From Thermothelomyces thermophilus ATCC 42464 (Eukaryota > Ascomycota > Sordariomycetes > Sordariales > Chaetomiaceae): a stretch of 64,000 bases of DNA. The stretch lies in the NCBI RefSeq assembly GCF_000226095.1, contig NC_016475.1:62001-126000 (forward strand), written 5' to 3'. Positions 11,783 to 21,999 of the stretch are shown piece by piece. The translations under genes were made by a program, and so were the position numbers. The stretch's first letter is position 1. Each line of letters begins with the position of its first letter. Below the pieces are notes generated by a model. The model saw only the letters and a list, made by a program, of their open reading frames with translations, searched no databases and was not told the origin of the DNA.

Positions 11783-12450
11783 CACCATCTTGTGAGGGAG
11801 AGTGACATTGCTCTGTTTTTGGCTTCGCGGTGTGCTTGATTCAGGCACTCGGTTTGGGTTTCGGTTTGGGTGTTAACCGCCTACCTTGCTCAGATTGATC
11901 TTCCGATTTCCGTTCTCACGCTCCTTTTAACACATTATTATCATGGTCTTATCTTACTTCAATCAAGATAGCTAGTGCGTACTAGTATGCTACAATGTTT
12001 TGTTTTAAAGCTCGGGGGTTGTTTCCCTCTAGAGTCCATTGAAACCGTAGTGTAAAGAGACCTGGTACAGTACGGCCATTCCAAAAACAGGCCAACTTTG
12101 CTTTCCCAGTGGGGAGGGATCCTTTGGAATCATCAATGCCCCGGATTCGACAAGCGAGAATCAATTAGGGTGGTGGTACTGGTAATGGTTTTTCGTCTAT
12201 TGGCTACCCTCTAAACGGGTCTTAGACGTGCCTAGTGTACGACGACGGCAAGGTATAGGTATGTTTTTGGTGACTCGGGAAAACCATAGCGATGCTTTAG
12301 TGTAGGCAAGGTTTAGACGAAAACCCGGTCGTTAGGTAATCCATTTCCATCCCCCGATTAGGACTACTCCCTAACCGGCCCATTTCCTCCACACCCCTAC
12401 CCCATTTTTTCCTCCATGGTTGCCTCGAGGGCCCTCTCCTCCCGAAGTTG

Positions 12451-12532
12451 TCCCGCCGCCGGATTCGAACCGACTGTCGTACCAACCCAAGTGTTACCAG
12501 CACTTGAGTGGTTTGACCATGCCAGGCGCCCA
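12451..12532 (-). other. tRNA-like sequence (possible tRNA relic)
   Basis: On the minus strand there is a good B-box/T-arm (GTCGG TTCGAAT CCGGC) preceded by a stem-loop AAGTG-CTGGTAA-CACTT that resembles an anticodon arm with anticodon GGT (Thr). However, the stretch between the two arms is 14 nt, the acceptor 3' strand (GGCGGGA) finds no 5' partner, and the D-arm is poor. Either a decayed tRNA, a tRNA-derived short element, or chance. An alternative reading with an intron after a CAA (Leu) anticodon is also not convincing. Confidence 0.3.
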
Positions 12533-13062
12533 ACCTATTACGCCAGGCGGGATACTAATCCGTACATACGGAGTAGTAGTAATCCGTAGGGTGTGTGTGG
12601 TAGACTGGGCCCCACTAGGGCCCCGGCCCCACCAGGGTTCAGGCATCCACATCTTCCCTGCAGGGCGGCCCCTGGTCAGCCTCTTCCTCTTCCTCCTCCA
12701 TCGACCTCCATAGCAGATATACGAAGATCGTTATTTTCCGCATCCCACAGGGTGGAACTTTGGCGGTTTAATGCTGACATCATCAGACCAAAGCGAACTC
12801 GTCCCATCCCGACTGCTTGTCTGTCGCTCTAGGATTTGCTAACTAAACTCCGAATCCTACCGCGCTGCCGAGAGGCGCTGTTGTCGGTGAGGGCGAGCCC
12901 GAAGGATTGCTTACGCCAAGTAATCATGAACTTACAGCTGTCGTGGCTCATCCCTGGCAGCCCGCATATCAGTAGTCAAGAAACCACCACCTCGCGCTTG
13001 CGTGTTACCACTACCTAGGTAACCTACTTCATACAAATGGGGGCTTGGCCGGGGAGGAGCTT
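12533..13062. other. Host spacer up to the retrotransposon nest
   Basis: Balanced base composition, no RIP-like pattern, no gene seen. The last five bases (13058-13062, AGCTT) are the left copy of the target-site duplication of the outer Copia element; the matching copy is at 63,067-63,071. Confidence 0.6.
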
Positions 13063-13274
13063 TGCCAAACGCAGTGATAAGCTTCCGGGAGCATTAAAAG
13101 CAGTCTATAGTAGGTAGCTATACGAAGGAAAAGAGTGCCTTGTTAAAACTATCTACAAAGGAGACAAAAAGAGTGGTATTTATAGACAAAGGGACTGGCC
13201 AATACGTTAAATAGCCTTATACAGCTATGGCAAACGTATGGCTAATGCGTTTGGAAGCTCTATAGCTTCCGACA
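13063..13274 (-). repeat. Copia 3' LTR (left)
   Basis: 212 bp, direct repeat of 62,855-63,066. Preceded by TSD AGCTT and followed inward by CCCCCT, the complement of the polypurine tract. This copy carries more A/T at the variable positions than the right copy. Confidence 0.9.
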
Positions 13275-13619
13275 TACCCCCTAGTTAAACGCGGTAGTCG
13301 TTTAACTACGCTTTATAGTAATACTGTTCTTAGTGTTATGTCCTTTGTCGCTCTTACCTCGATAGCTCCTTTAGGGGCCTGCCTTCTGTATTTAGAAGTC
13401 TGAAAGAGTCAAGTATAGTAGAGCGATTCCTTTAAAGCTATAGATCAAATATAGCTATTATAACTATAGTAGTAATAATATTACTAGTTTTAATTATAGT
13501 AATAATAGGATGATACCTCTTATGCTTGAATTAATAGATAACTTATTAGGTATGCCTATTATAAATATTACTACTATTAGTAGGTTAACTCTTATTCCTA
13601 TAATGCCTTAAAAGTATAA

Positions 13620-14240
13620 GCGTATTAAAGCTTCTATACTATAAGTGTTCTAGTTGCTTTAAGATCGTTTAAGCTAACTAAATATAATGATATTAAAGCT
13701 AGTAAGCTTTATAAGGTGCCCTATAGAATGTATATATAGTTAGCTCTAGTAGGATGTTCTTTTAGTAAATGTTATAATTATTCTAGCGCTAGCTCCTATT
13801 ATTATTATTATACCTATAGTTCTTATAAGTATAAGAATATATACGCTAATTGCCTATATATCCAATAGCTCTTACAATGCTTATACTAACTATAATAGTA
13901 GTCTTACTTCTTATATTAGGTTAGCAAAGGATTTGACGAAGGCTTTACTAGATAGAGCTAAGGCTTCTATAAGTCCCTAGATCCTAAACCTCTACCCTTA
14001 ATATATAGGCAAATCGCTAATAGTTATATATAGGATCTTAAGAAGTAATATATAGTTCTTTAGAATAACCTTAAACGTGCTAATATAGATGATATAGAGG
14101 AGTATAAGTTTAATAAGGCTAAACTCGTATATTTTACGAAGATTACCTACTTTATATATAATATCTTCTACTAGTTAGGTAAGATCAAGGAGGCTTATAA
14201 TGCTCACGTTAGCATGTCTAATAACATATTAGGCGCTATA
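13620..14240 (+). pseudogene. Antisense ORF relic in the Copia 3' region, part 1
   Basis: Read on the plus strand (opposite to Copia pol) this stretch gives a long coherent frame interrupted only by TAG/TAA codons of the kind RIP makes. It lies between the end of pol and the 3' LTR. The frame includes a Cys-containing part, a Tyr-rich run and a Lys/Glu-rich helical-looking C-terminal half. It is cut at 14,240 by Gypsy-B and resumes in frame at 37,463 once the element and one TSD are removed. I do not recognise the protein. It is either an accessory gene of the Copia element or a captured host gene. Confidence 0.5.
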
Positions 14241-14693
14241 TGTGACAAACCTAACTTAGACTTCTTCTAAAAGGGTTCAGACAAAGGTAGATTAAGCGGG
14301 ACAAGCAGGCAGGTCGTCTAAGGGATTCGGTAAAGCCAAAGGGTTTATAACAACACTAGAGTTGTCTCTTATAGTAGTTAACGATGCTTAGTATAAGTAC
14401 TATAATTATAAGTTACTATTACTAGTAAACTCCTAGAGTCTACTATAACAAGTGACTATTTATATATATATATACTTCTGTCGATTGCTTATAGTCCCCT
14501 TCTATCCTATCCTTAGATTGCCTTTGGTAGTTAGCTATCCTCTACTATCTTTCCCTTTTTAGCAATTGTTTGCCTATAGTAGCTTACGCTCTCTAGTGAT
14601 CCTATGTTAGCCTTGCTTTATGCCCTTCTTGATTAGTAACTTATTTAGCCTGCTATACCCTACTAGGTCGTAGTATATAGTTAGCTTGTAATA
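14241..14693 (-). repeat. Gypsy-B 3' LTR (left)
   Basis: 453 bp, TG..CA ends allowing for transitions. The half shared with all other Gypsy copies here (R-U5: TCACTCGTT... to the ...GTCACA end) is at the left; the U3 half, carrying the words CGACCTAGTAGGG and CAATCGACAG on the minus strand, is specific to type B. Confidence 0.9.
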
Positions 14694-14834
14694 CGATGCC
14701 CCCTCTTTAGAGCTTTTGACTTAAAAGCTTCTTATAACTTGTTTTAAGTACTACTAATACCCCCTTTTTCTAGTAGGTAACGTCTTTCTTCTGCTAACTT
14801 CCTTTTGCTATAGCTAATTATATTCTTAGGAATC

Positions 14835-15490
14835 GTTATAATCTTAAACGCGAACGATATATTATTATAATTAAGATTAAGCAAGAAGGTTATAAGGTTA
14901 CTATACCTTATAAGCGTTATTAGAATATAAAGCTATAAAAGTATTATATAATAATAGAAGGTTTAAATAAGTATTAAAACTATATTTATATAGGTAAGAA
15001 GTATAGTAGTCTAAATATTATAAATGCTTATAGGTTCCTTATTATTTTCCTTTATAGTCTTAAGTTACTAACTATCTTAGTCTTTTCGAATTTATTAGAG
15101 CAAGAGAAGGTTTCAAGGGAGATTACTAAGACCAAGGCGTTACTTGCTTAGACACTAAGCTATTTAAGTTAATTATATCGTTTATAACAATCTTTATATG
15201 ATCGTAGTACCGAAGTTTTTTGTCGTAGCGTAGCTCGTCTAGAGGAGGAGGAAGAGCTAGATACTCCTCTGCCGATATCAGAGACGTAGACCCTCACGGG
15301 TCAGGCTTAGGCATTAGGTGCTTTTGACGTGCTTAATTAGGAGTCGATCAGGTTAGATCCTAGTCTTAATTCTAGCAGGTTCCCCTCTTTTTCTATTAGG
15401 GAATAGGCTTTAGAGCTAGTTTTTATAGCTAGTTAGGATTCTACTAGTAAAACTACTTTAGTTTCTTAGGGCAATTTAAATTCTTAATAG
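14835..15490 (+). pseudogene. Gypsy-B antisense accessory ORF (Cys-rich plus coiled coil)
   Basis: Lies between the end of pol and the 3' LTR, on the strand opposite to pol. A single frame shows an N-terminal cluster of Cys-type codons, most now TAT/TAC through G-to-A change (around 14,906-15,015, pattern like CxxC..C..CxxC..C), then a charged helical region ending in a Glu-rich stretch (around 15,240-15,270). The end of the frame overlaps the antisense of the last pol codons. The start is uncertain. Same general plan as the antisense ORFs of Gypsy-A, -C and -D but a different sequence. Confidence 0.55.
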
Positions 15491-15494
15491 GTTC

Positions 15495-16905
15495 TTATAA
15501 GTTATCTTCTAATCTGAAATTAAGCTATTTGACTAGATATTATAGTTCTTTATTAATAATATATAAATCTAGAATTTCTTCGATATCCTATTCTTCTTCT
15601 TTATCCTTTACTTTGATATATATAGTAACCTTAGCATTCTTTAGTACTAGTTTAAGAAGTGAAATATAAAAAATATCTGTCTATAGTTATATAGATAATG
15701 GTAACGATAGTTAGTAGTTAGATATCGAAATTTGTTCTTTAATAATAAAGGGTCTGACCTTCTTAAAGTCTAGCTTCGTACTTAGTCGTTTAGTTTATAA
15801 GTTTCGTACGATTAGGTAGACTTTGTCTCCCCTCTCTAGGCGAGGTCCCTCGAGCCTATATTTATTATAGTAGTTCTTTATTCTGGTCTTGATAAACTCG
15901 AGTTCCTTTTTAAGCTTTTTATATAGTATATACATTTGTTCTACTTTGACTGCTGCTCTTAGCATTATAACCTCTAATCCTTGCCTAAGGTCTGCTTTAT
16001 ATCTATAGTTCGCGAAGAACGGTGTAACTTTGGTCGTTTCTATTAGTGTCGTATTATAAGCGAGTTATACTATTAGCAATAGTATGACCTAGTCGTCTTA
16101 CTAGCAGTTAACGTAAGAATAGAGATACTACTTAATAACTTAGTTTAGTTGCTCCATTTATCTGTTAGTCTATAGGTAATATACTATTGATAGCTTGCTA
16201 TTAACGCCTAATCGTTATATTAACGCTTACTAGAACTTTGATACGAACTTGGTGTCTCTATTAGTAATCTATTCTTATAGCTAAGTATATATTAATGTAA
16301 CTTGCCGATAGATTACGTTTACTAACTATTCTGCTATCTAAGACTCCTTGTAAGGAAAGAAGTATACCTATTTAGTTAGGCAATCTACTATAGTGAGAAT
16401 ATTATCATAGATTACTCCTATAGCCGTATCCTTAGATTCTAGTAGCTTTATAATAAAGTCTATTATAACTAAACTCTATAGTTTATTAGCTATTGGCAAT
16501 GGCTAAAGTAGCTTATATAGCTTATATTATACCGTTTTGCTTTGATTACAAATGTCGTAGTTCTGTATAACTTCCTTAACTCGTACTGTTAACTATAGAA
16601 AGTCGTAATATTTCTTGACTTGTACGATAGTCTTCGTAACTCCTTTATATCCTCCGAGTTTCGACTTATAGAGTTTTCAAATCATTTGTAGCTATTGATC
16701 CCTATTGTAGATATATACTTTGCCTTAGTACTAGAGTTTTCTATCTCTTTCTTTTACTCTATTAGGTACTACTAGTCTAGGTACTACTTAATACTATATC
16801 TTGTTAATCCTTTCTTCTCGAAAGATTATATAATATTCTAGGAACGAGTCAAGTAGATTATCTTCTACAGGTATCTACGTTTCGTAATATAGCGTTCTAT
16901 CTATT
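15495..16905 (-). pseudogene. Gypsy-B pol relic: integrase, GPY/F and chromodomain-like end
   Basis: Third and last part of the Gypsy-B pol on the minus strand: it starts at the solo LTR and carries the integrase catalytic region, the C-terminal GPF module and the chromodomain-like tail (about 15,495-15,650). It aligns by eye with 40,265-41,700 of Gypsy-C. In-frame TAG/TAA replace Gln and Trp codons throughout. Confidence 0.8.
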
Positions 16906-16910
16906 CGTTC

Positions 16911-17332
16911 TATCACGATTTGGCTGTATAAGGCGACCCGGCAAGGCACATAGGACTAATCAGGAACCACAAGACCTAAGGACCAATCAGGAAGTGATCG
17001 CAGTGATCGCACTTCGATCAAGACGAGCACTTAGGTAACGATCGCAGGATCGTAGCAGCGACCGCACGATCAAGACTCAAGGAGGAAGGACAGGGAATTG
17101 TATATAGTCACTCGTTCCACCAGACTCTGGCGAACTCTGGGAGTTTACCAGTGGTAACAATCACAATCATAGTACTTATACTAAGTATTGCTAATTACTA
17201 TAAGAGATAACTCTAAGTGTTGTTGTAAACCCTTTGGCTTTACTGAATCCCTTAGACGACCTGTCTGCCTGCCCTGCTTAATCTACCTTTGTCTGAACCC
17301 TTTTAGAAGAAGTCTGAGTTAGGTTTGTTATA
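16911..17332 (+). repeat. Solo LTR of Gypsy type C, inserted in Gypsy-B
   Basis: 422 bp, same length and sequence type as the Gypsy-C LTRs, in plus orientation. Flanked by perfect TSD CGTTC (16906-16910 and 17333-17337). The uninterrupted target is visible in Gypsy-C near 41,693, which has a single CGTTC. No internal sequence is present, so this is the usual product of LTR-LTR recombination after a full insertion. Confidence 0.9.
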
Positions 17333-17337
17333 CGTTC

Positions 17338-19239
17338 CTTAAATAATAGTAGTGTTGTTTCTGTTTATCCTTTTGTATGATCTATTTGTTGGCTTAAGAT
17401 GTCTGTTTGTACGTTCTCTTTGCCCTTCTTATAGCGGATCTTGAAGTTAAATTCTATAAGGAATTCTACCTATCGTATTTATTATCTATTAAGCTCCTTC
17501 GTCATTATAAAGTATTGTAAATTCTTATAGTCTATATATACTTATATTAGTTTAATTATATTGCTAAGGTATAGTCGCTATTCCTTAAAAGCTTTAACAA
17601 TTGTAAGTAGTTCCTTATTATAGATTGGATAATTAAAATATAGTCTATTAAGCTTCTTTAAAAAAAAGGCTATAGGATGTAGCTTTCCTTGTTTGTCTCG
17701 TTATCCTAATTATCCTCTAATAGTATAGTCTAAAGCGTCCATTTCCACCTTAAATAGCTTCTTAGGATTTAGTAATACTAGTACTAGATCTTTGGTAATA
17801 GCGTTACAGATCTATATAAATGCTTACTCGTACTGTTCTTCTTATTAAAATTTAGCGTTCTTCCTGGTAAGTTCGTACAAAGGTTATATAATCGCTCCGA
17901 AACTTCTAATGAACATCTAGTAGAAGTTTATAAATCCGATAAAGCTTTGTACTTCTATAACTAACGTCAGTCGTAGCTAATTCTTGATAGCTTTAACCTT
18001 TAAAGGTTCTATCCAAATTTGTCCTAGGGATATCTTGTATCCTAAAAATACCGTCTTCCTAACGTGGAATTCGCTCTTTTCTTTATTAACTAATAGTTTA
18101 TATACGTATAGTACGTCTAGCATTGCTTTTATATATTTCTAGTGTTTATCTATTGTCTTAGAGAAGATAAGTATATCGTCAAGATAATATACCGTAAATT
18201 TGTTAAGAAAGGGTTAGATAGCTTGATTAATTAGGGCTTAGAACATTGCTAACGCGTTTGTAAGTCCAAATAGCATAATAAGGTACTTGTAGTAGCTATA
18301 GGGTATCCTAAAGGCCGTTTTCTACTCGTTGCCTTCTTTGATCTGTATATAGTTATAGGCCGATAGCAAGTCAAGACACGTAAAATATTAGGCTCCTACT
18401 AACTAATCTTAGAGCCGTTAGATTAGCGGTAATAGGTATCGGTTTTTTATAGTCTATTCGTTAAGTTACCAATAGTCGACATATAACTATAGCTTTCTAT
18501 CTTTCTTAGGTATAAATAGGATTAGGTAGCCTACTAGCAATATCAATAGGTAAATATATCTTCTTCGAAGGTTCTCCTCTAAATATCGCTTAAGTTCTTC
18601 GTTCTAAGTCTAGCTTATATAATAGATCTTAAAGAACTTTAGTCGTGCTCCTTCCTTAAGCTTAATCTCGTAATCCTATAAGCTATGTTCTAGTAGTCCT
18701 TCTAGATATTTCGGTTCAAATGCTAGGTGTCCTTTATATTCCTTTAGTACTTCCCTAGTCTTATCTCGTCTCTTAGTTTTCTAATAATATACAAACTTAG
18801 TTCTATCTATAGCGATACTAGCGATTTCTCCTATCTTAACCTATTACTCTAATTATAGTGCTCCGTATTCGTTAACGGAGAGAATAGCTATTAGCGGTTT
18901 AGCTCGTTCCTCCTATCGTAACGTTGGTGTCGTTATACCGCTTCTTCCAAAGTCTATAGTGGTCTGCCTGCCACTATCTATCTCTTGCGGTAGATCTATA
19001 GGACATGCCTTTCCCTAAGCATCGTCTGCTTGTGATCCTTGCACGCTCCCTATCTCGCTAGTCAAATATAACTCTATTTAGGGTTATAGGTAGCTATTAT
19101 TTTTCTAGCTAATGTCTAGGTTATAATTTTTATACTATAGTAACCTTAATATTATGTCTTCGTCGTTGCCTATATCTATAATGCTAAATATGATTGCTAT
19201 AATCTTCCTTACTATAATAATGTCAATCGGTTTGATCTC
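17338..19239 (-). pseudogene. Gypsy-B pol relic: reverse transcriptase and RNase H
   Basis: Middle part of Gypsy-B pol. The RT active-site box YLDD is still readable at 18,175-18,186 (minus strand). RNase H follows toward 17,400. Interrupted to the right by Gypsy-A1 (target CCTAC) and to the left by the solo LTR. Confidence 0.8.
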
Positions 19240-19244
19240 CCTAC

Positions 19245-19690
19245 TGTTATAGATAAGCATATAGACGGCCTAGTAGGCTATAGCTAGGACGTAGGACATT
19301 CTAATAGCTAATTACTTAATAGACTAATTAGAAGATTATTACCGCTAAGACTAAGGTCTTTACTAGTGATAATAACATATCACCGTCGATAATACGGAAT
19401 TATAGAGTAAAAGGAAAAATAATACTAATAATAACTATTAAAGAGGGACAGATAATTATATATATATAGCTAGCTAGTCACTCGTTAAGTAGACTCTAAG
19501 AGTTTACTAGTAGTAACAATCATAATTATAGTACTTATACTAAGCATTGCTAATTACTATAAGAGATGATTCTAGTATTATTATAAACCCTTTAGCTTTA
19601 CCAAATCTCTTAGACGACCTGCCTACTTGTCCCGCTTAATCTACCTTTATCTAAACCCTTTTAGAAGAAGTCTAAGTTAGGTTCGTTATA
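19245..19690 (+). repeat. Gypsy-A1 5' LTR
   Basis: 446 bp. Type-A U3 begins TGTTATAGATAAGCATATAG; a TATATATATAG run just before TCACTCGTT is a plausible TATA box, and the part from TCACTCGTT onward is common to all Gypsy types in the window. Confidence 0.92.
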
Positions 19691-19699
19691 TATTATTAC

Positions 19700-21975
19700 C
19701 ACTCCCTTTGTTCTATTATAGTTTAGAACGGAGGTAACTTTGACCTCGACATCGATATAGCTACTAACATTATAGCCAAATAGCTACTTACCTAGCTTAG
19801 TTAACTCTATTAGCGAATCTAGGAGTTAGACTAGAGAGATAAGGCTACTTAAGCTCGAATCAAGGAACTCGAGAACGGCGAAAAGCACTTGTAGAAATTA
19901 GTTAATGAGGCCTACGCTAAAATTAAGGCACTTAAGAGCGCTAAAGCGAGCTATATTAAGATCGAACTACCTAGTAAATATAGAGGAATTAAGGAGGACC
20001 TTATAGGATTCCTAATAAACCTCTGATCTTACTTCTAGCTTAATAATGACAAGTTTCTAGACGACAAAGCCAAAGTCCTCTATATAGCTACAAGACTAGA
20101 GGGTAAGGTACTTAGATAGTTTAAGCCTATGTAGAATGACTATCTTACTAAGGAAGACGAAGACGACCGAGATATATTTATATAAGTAGTCTTTTAATCT
20201 TATGACTATTTTAAAGAAGAGCTTTAGAAGGTTTTTAGCGACAAAGATAGGAAGATTTATATATAAGAAAGACTTGCTAATCTCTAATAGACTAAGTTAG
20301 TAGCCTCCTATGTTATATAGTTTAGATAAGACATGCTCAAGTCTTAGCTTAATAATAAAGTATTAAATATAACTATTCTATAACGGCTTAAAGGAAAAGG
20401 TTAAAGATAAGCTATATAAGTATAATTAGCCTAAGACTCTAGATAAATATATTATATAGGCTATTAAAATTAATGATTGACTCTATATATAAGAGTAATA
20501 AAAATAAGGTCAAATAAATAAAACTATAGTTAAGGCTAACGATAAGAAAAAGCAAGCGTACATTAGTACTTTATATAGAATATACCCTAGAGCTATAGAT
20601 ATAGATATAGTATAGAAGCAGGATTAGAAAAAGACGACTAAAGACAAGTCTAATGTTACCTAGTATAACTATAGAAAGAAAGGGCACTATAAGCGAGAAT
20701 ATCGAAGCCCGAAGAAAGAGTAGAAGATAGTCCCTAGAAAGGAAATTATAGCTATCGACAAAACTACTAAGGACGTTATCAAAGTAGTAGCCACGAGCTA
20801 CGAAGACAGGGATAGTGACACGGACAGTCTCGGACACGATAGTAATAGTAAAGACAAACAAGCACTATACTCCGAACTGGTCACTATGGACCTAGAGATA
20901 GGTCTTGCCAAATAGGATATAGTAGAAGAGTATATACTGCCAATTTCGATTCTCCTAGCCTTAAGGTAGTAGGGTTTTATAGTTATATAGAGGTAGGATA
21001 GATTATAGATAACTAATATTTAAGGAATCGAAAGACCTAGACCTAATGTTCTATTCCTCTAGGAACGAATTAAATAGTACTATAATAAAGTTTTCTAACT
21101 TAATATAGAACTATATAAATAGAATAGATACTTGATTCGACTTGCCTAGTAGAGCGATAAGATAAGGGATAAAACAAAAGAACTCTAATATATTATAGAA
21201 ATCATTAAAGGAGGATAGCCTATAATATATAATAGGCCTAATAGCTATACTAAGTACCTTAATGACTAGTAACTTAGTAACGACGTATAGAACCTAGAAT
21301 ACTAGTTTATATATACGAACCGTAGAAAAGACGAGTATATATAAGGAAGCTACTAGAAGAAATACTCTTACTATAGTATTAAAGTACCTATAGTCTATAT
21401 ATAATAGGAAGAATTTAGGAAAGACTGCTAATACCTCTTAGGCAACGCTATACGACTATATCCTTAATATAAGGCATATATATAAGTGCCCTAGTTCTAG
21501 TATATAGCATATAGATGCCGATACTACTTCTGTAACAAATTTGAAAATAATTACTAGCCGACCTGATAAGGAAATGAGGACAGAAGCTTACGCCCTGTAA
21601 AATAGGTCTACGATATAGGAAATAGAGCGGCCGAATTGCTTTAAAAGATCGAAGCCTATGATCTAGAGGGTATTATAATAGTTCTAAGACGAGCCTGGCC
21701 TAGGTACTGCGGAATAGGACGAGATATATAGGACTCGTACTAGAGTAACGATTACCTCTATTATACGGACGAAAAGAAATCGCGAATTCGGGAGCTTTAG
21801 ATAAAGCTATAGTATATACAACAAGAAGCAGAACAGACTTAATAGTAGAAAGCTATAAGCACTTAATGGCTTATAGAAATAAGTACGATTGACGAAGCCG
21901 CTATTAGCCGAATAACTAAAGAGGTTAGTACTAACCTAGGAAACGGGTTAGGGCCCGGAAACCATTAACGCCCAT
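19700..21975 (+). pseudogene. Gypsy-A1 gag relic
   Basis: Frame with an N-terminal helical/coiled-coil part, a capsid-like retrotransposon gag domain (about 19,970-20,500; pattern LPSKYRG..DL.GFL..L.SYF..N) and a CCHC zinc knuckle near 20,660-20,705 whose Cys codons are mostly mutated to Tyr. A long tail follows up to the gag/pol border. Broken by many TAG/TAA codons. Confidence 0.8.
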
Positions 21976-21999
21976 GTAGTAGCGAGTAGTAGCGTAGTA

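Larger units (their letters stand above)
11478..12450. other. Intergenic spacer after the ATPase gene
   Basis: Contains the ATPase 3' untranslated region (A-rich near 11,600-11,660) and two clusters of AGGTACCT-type palindromes. No coding region supported; short ORFs have no domain. Confidence 0.5.
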
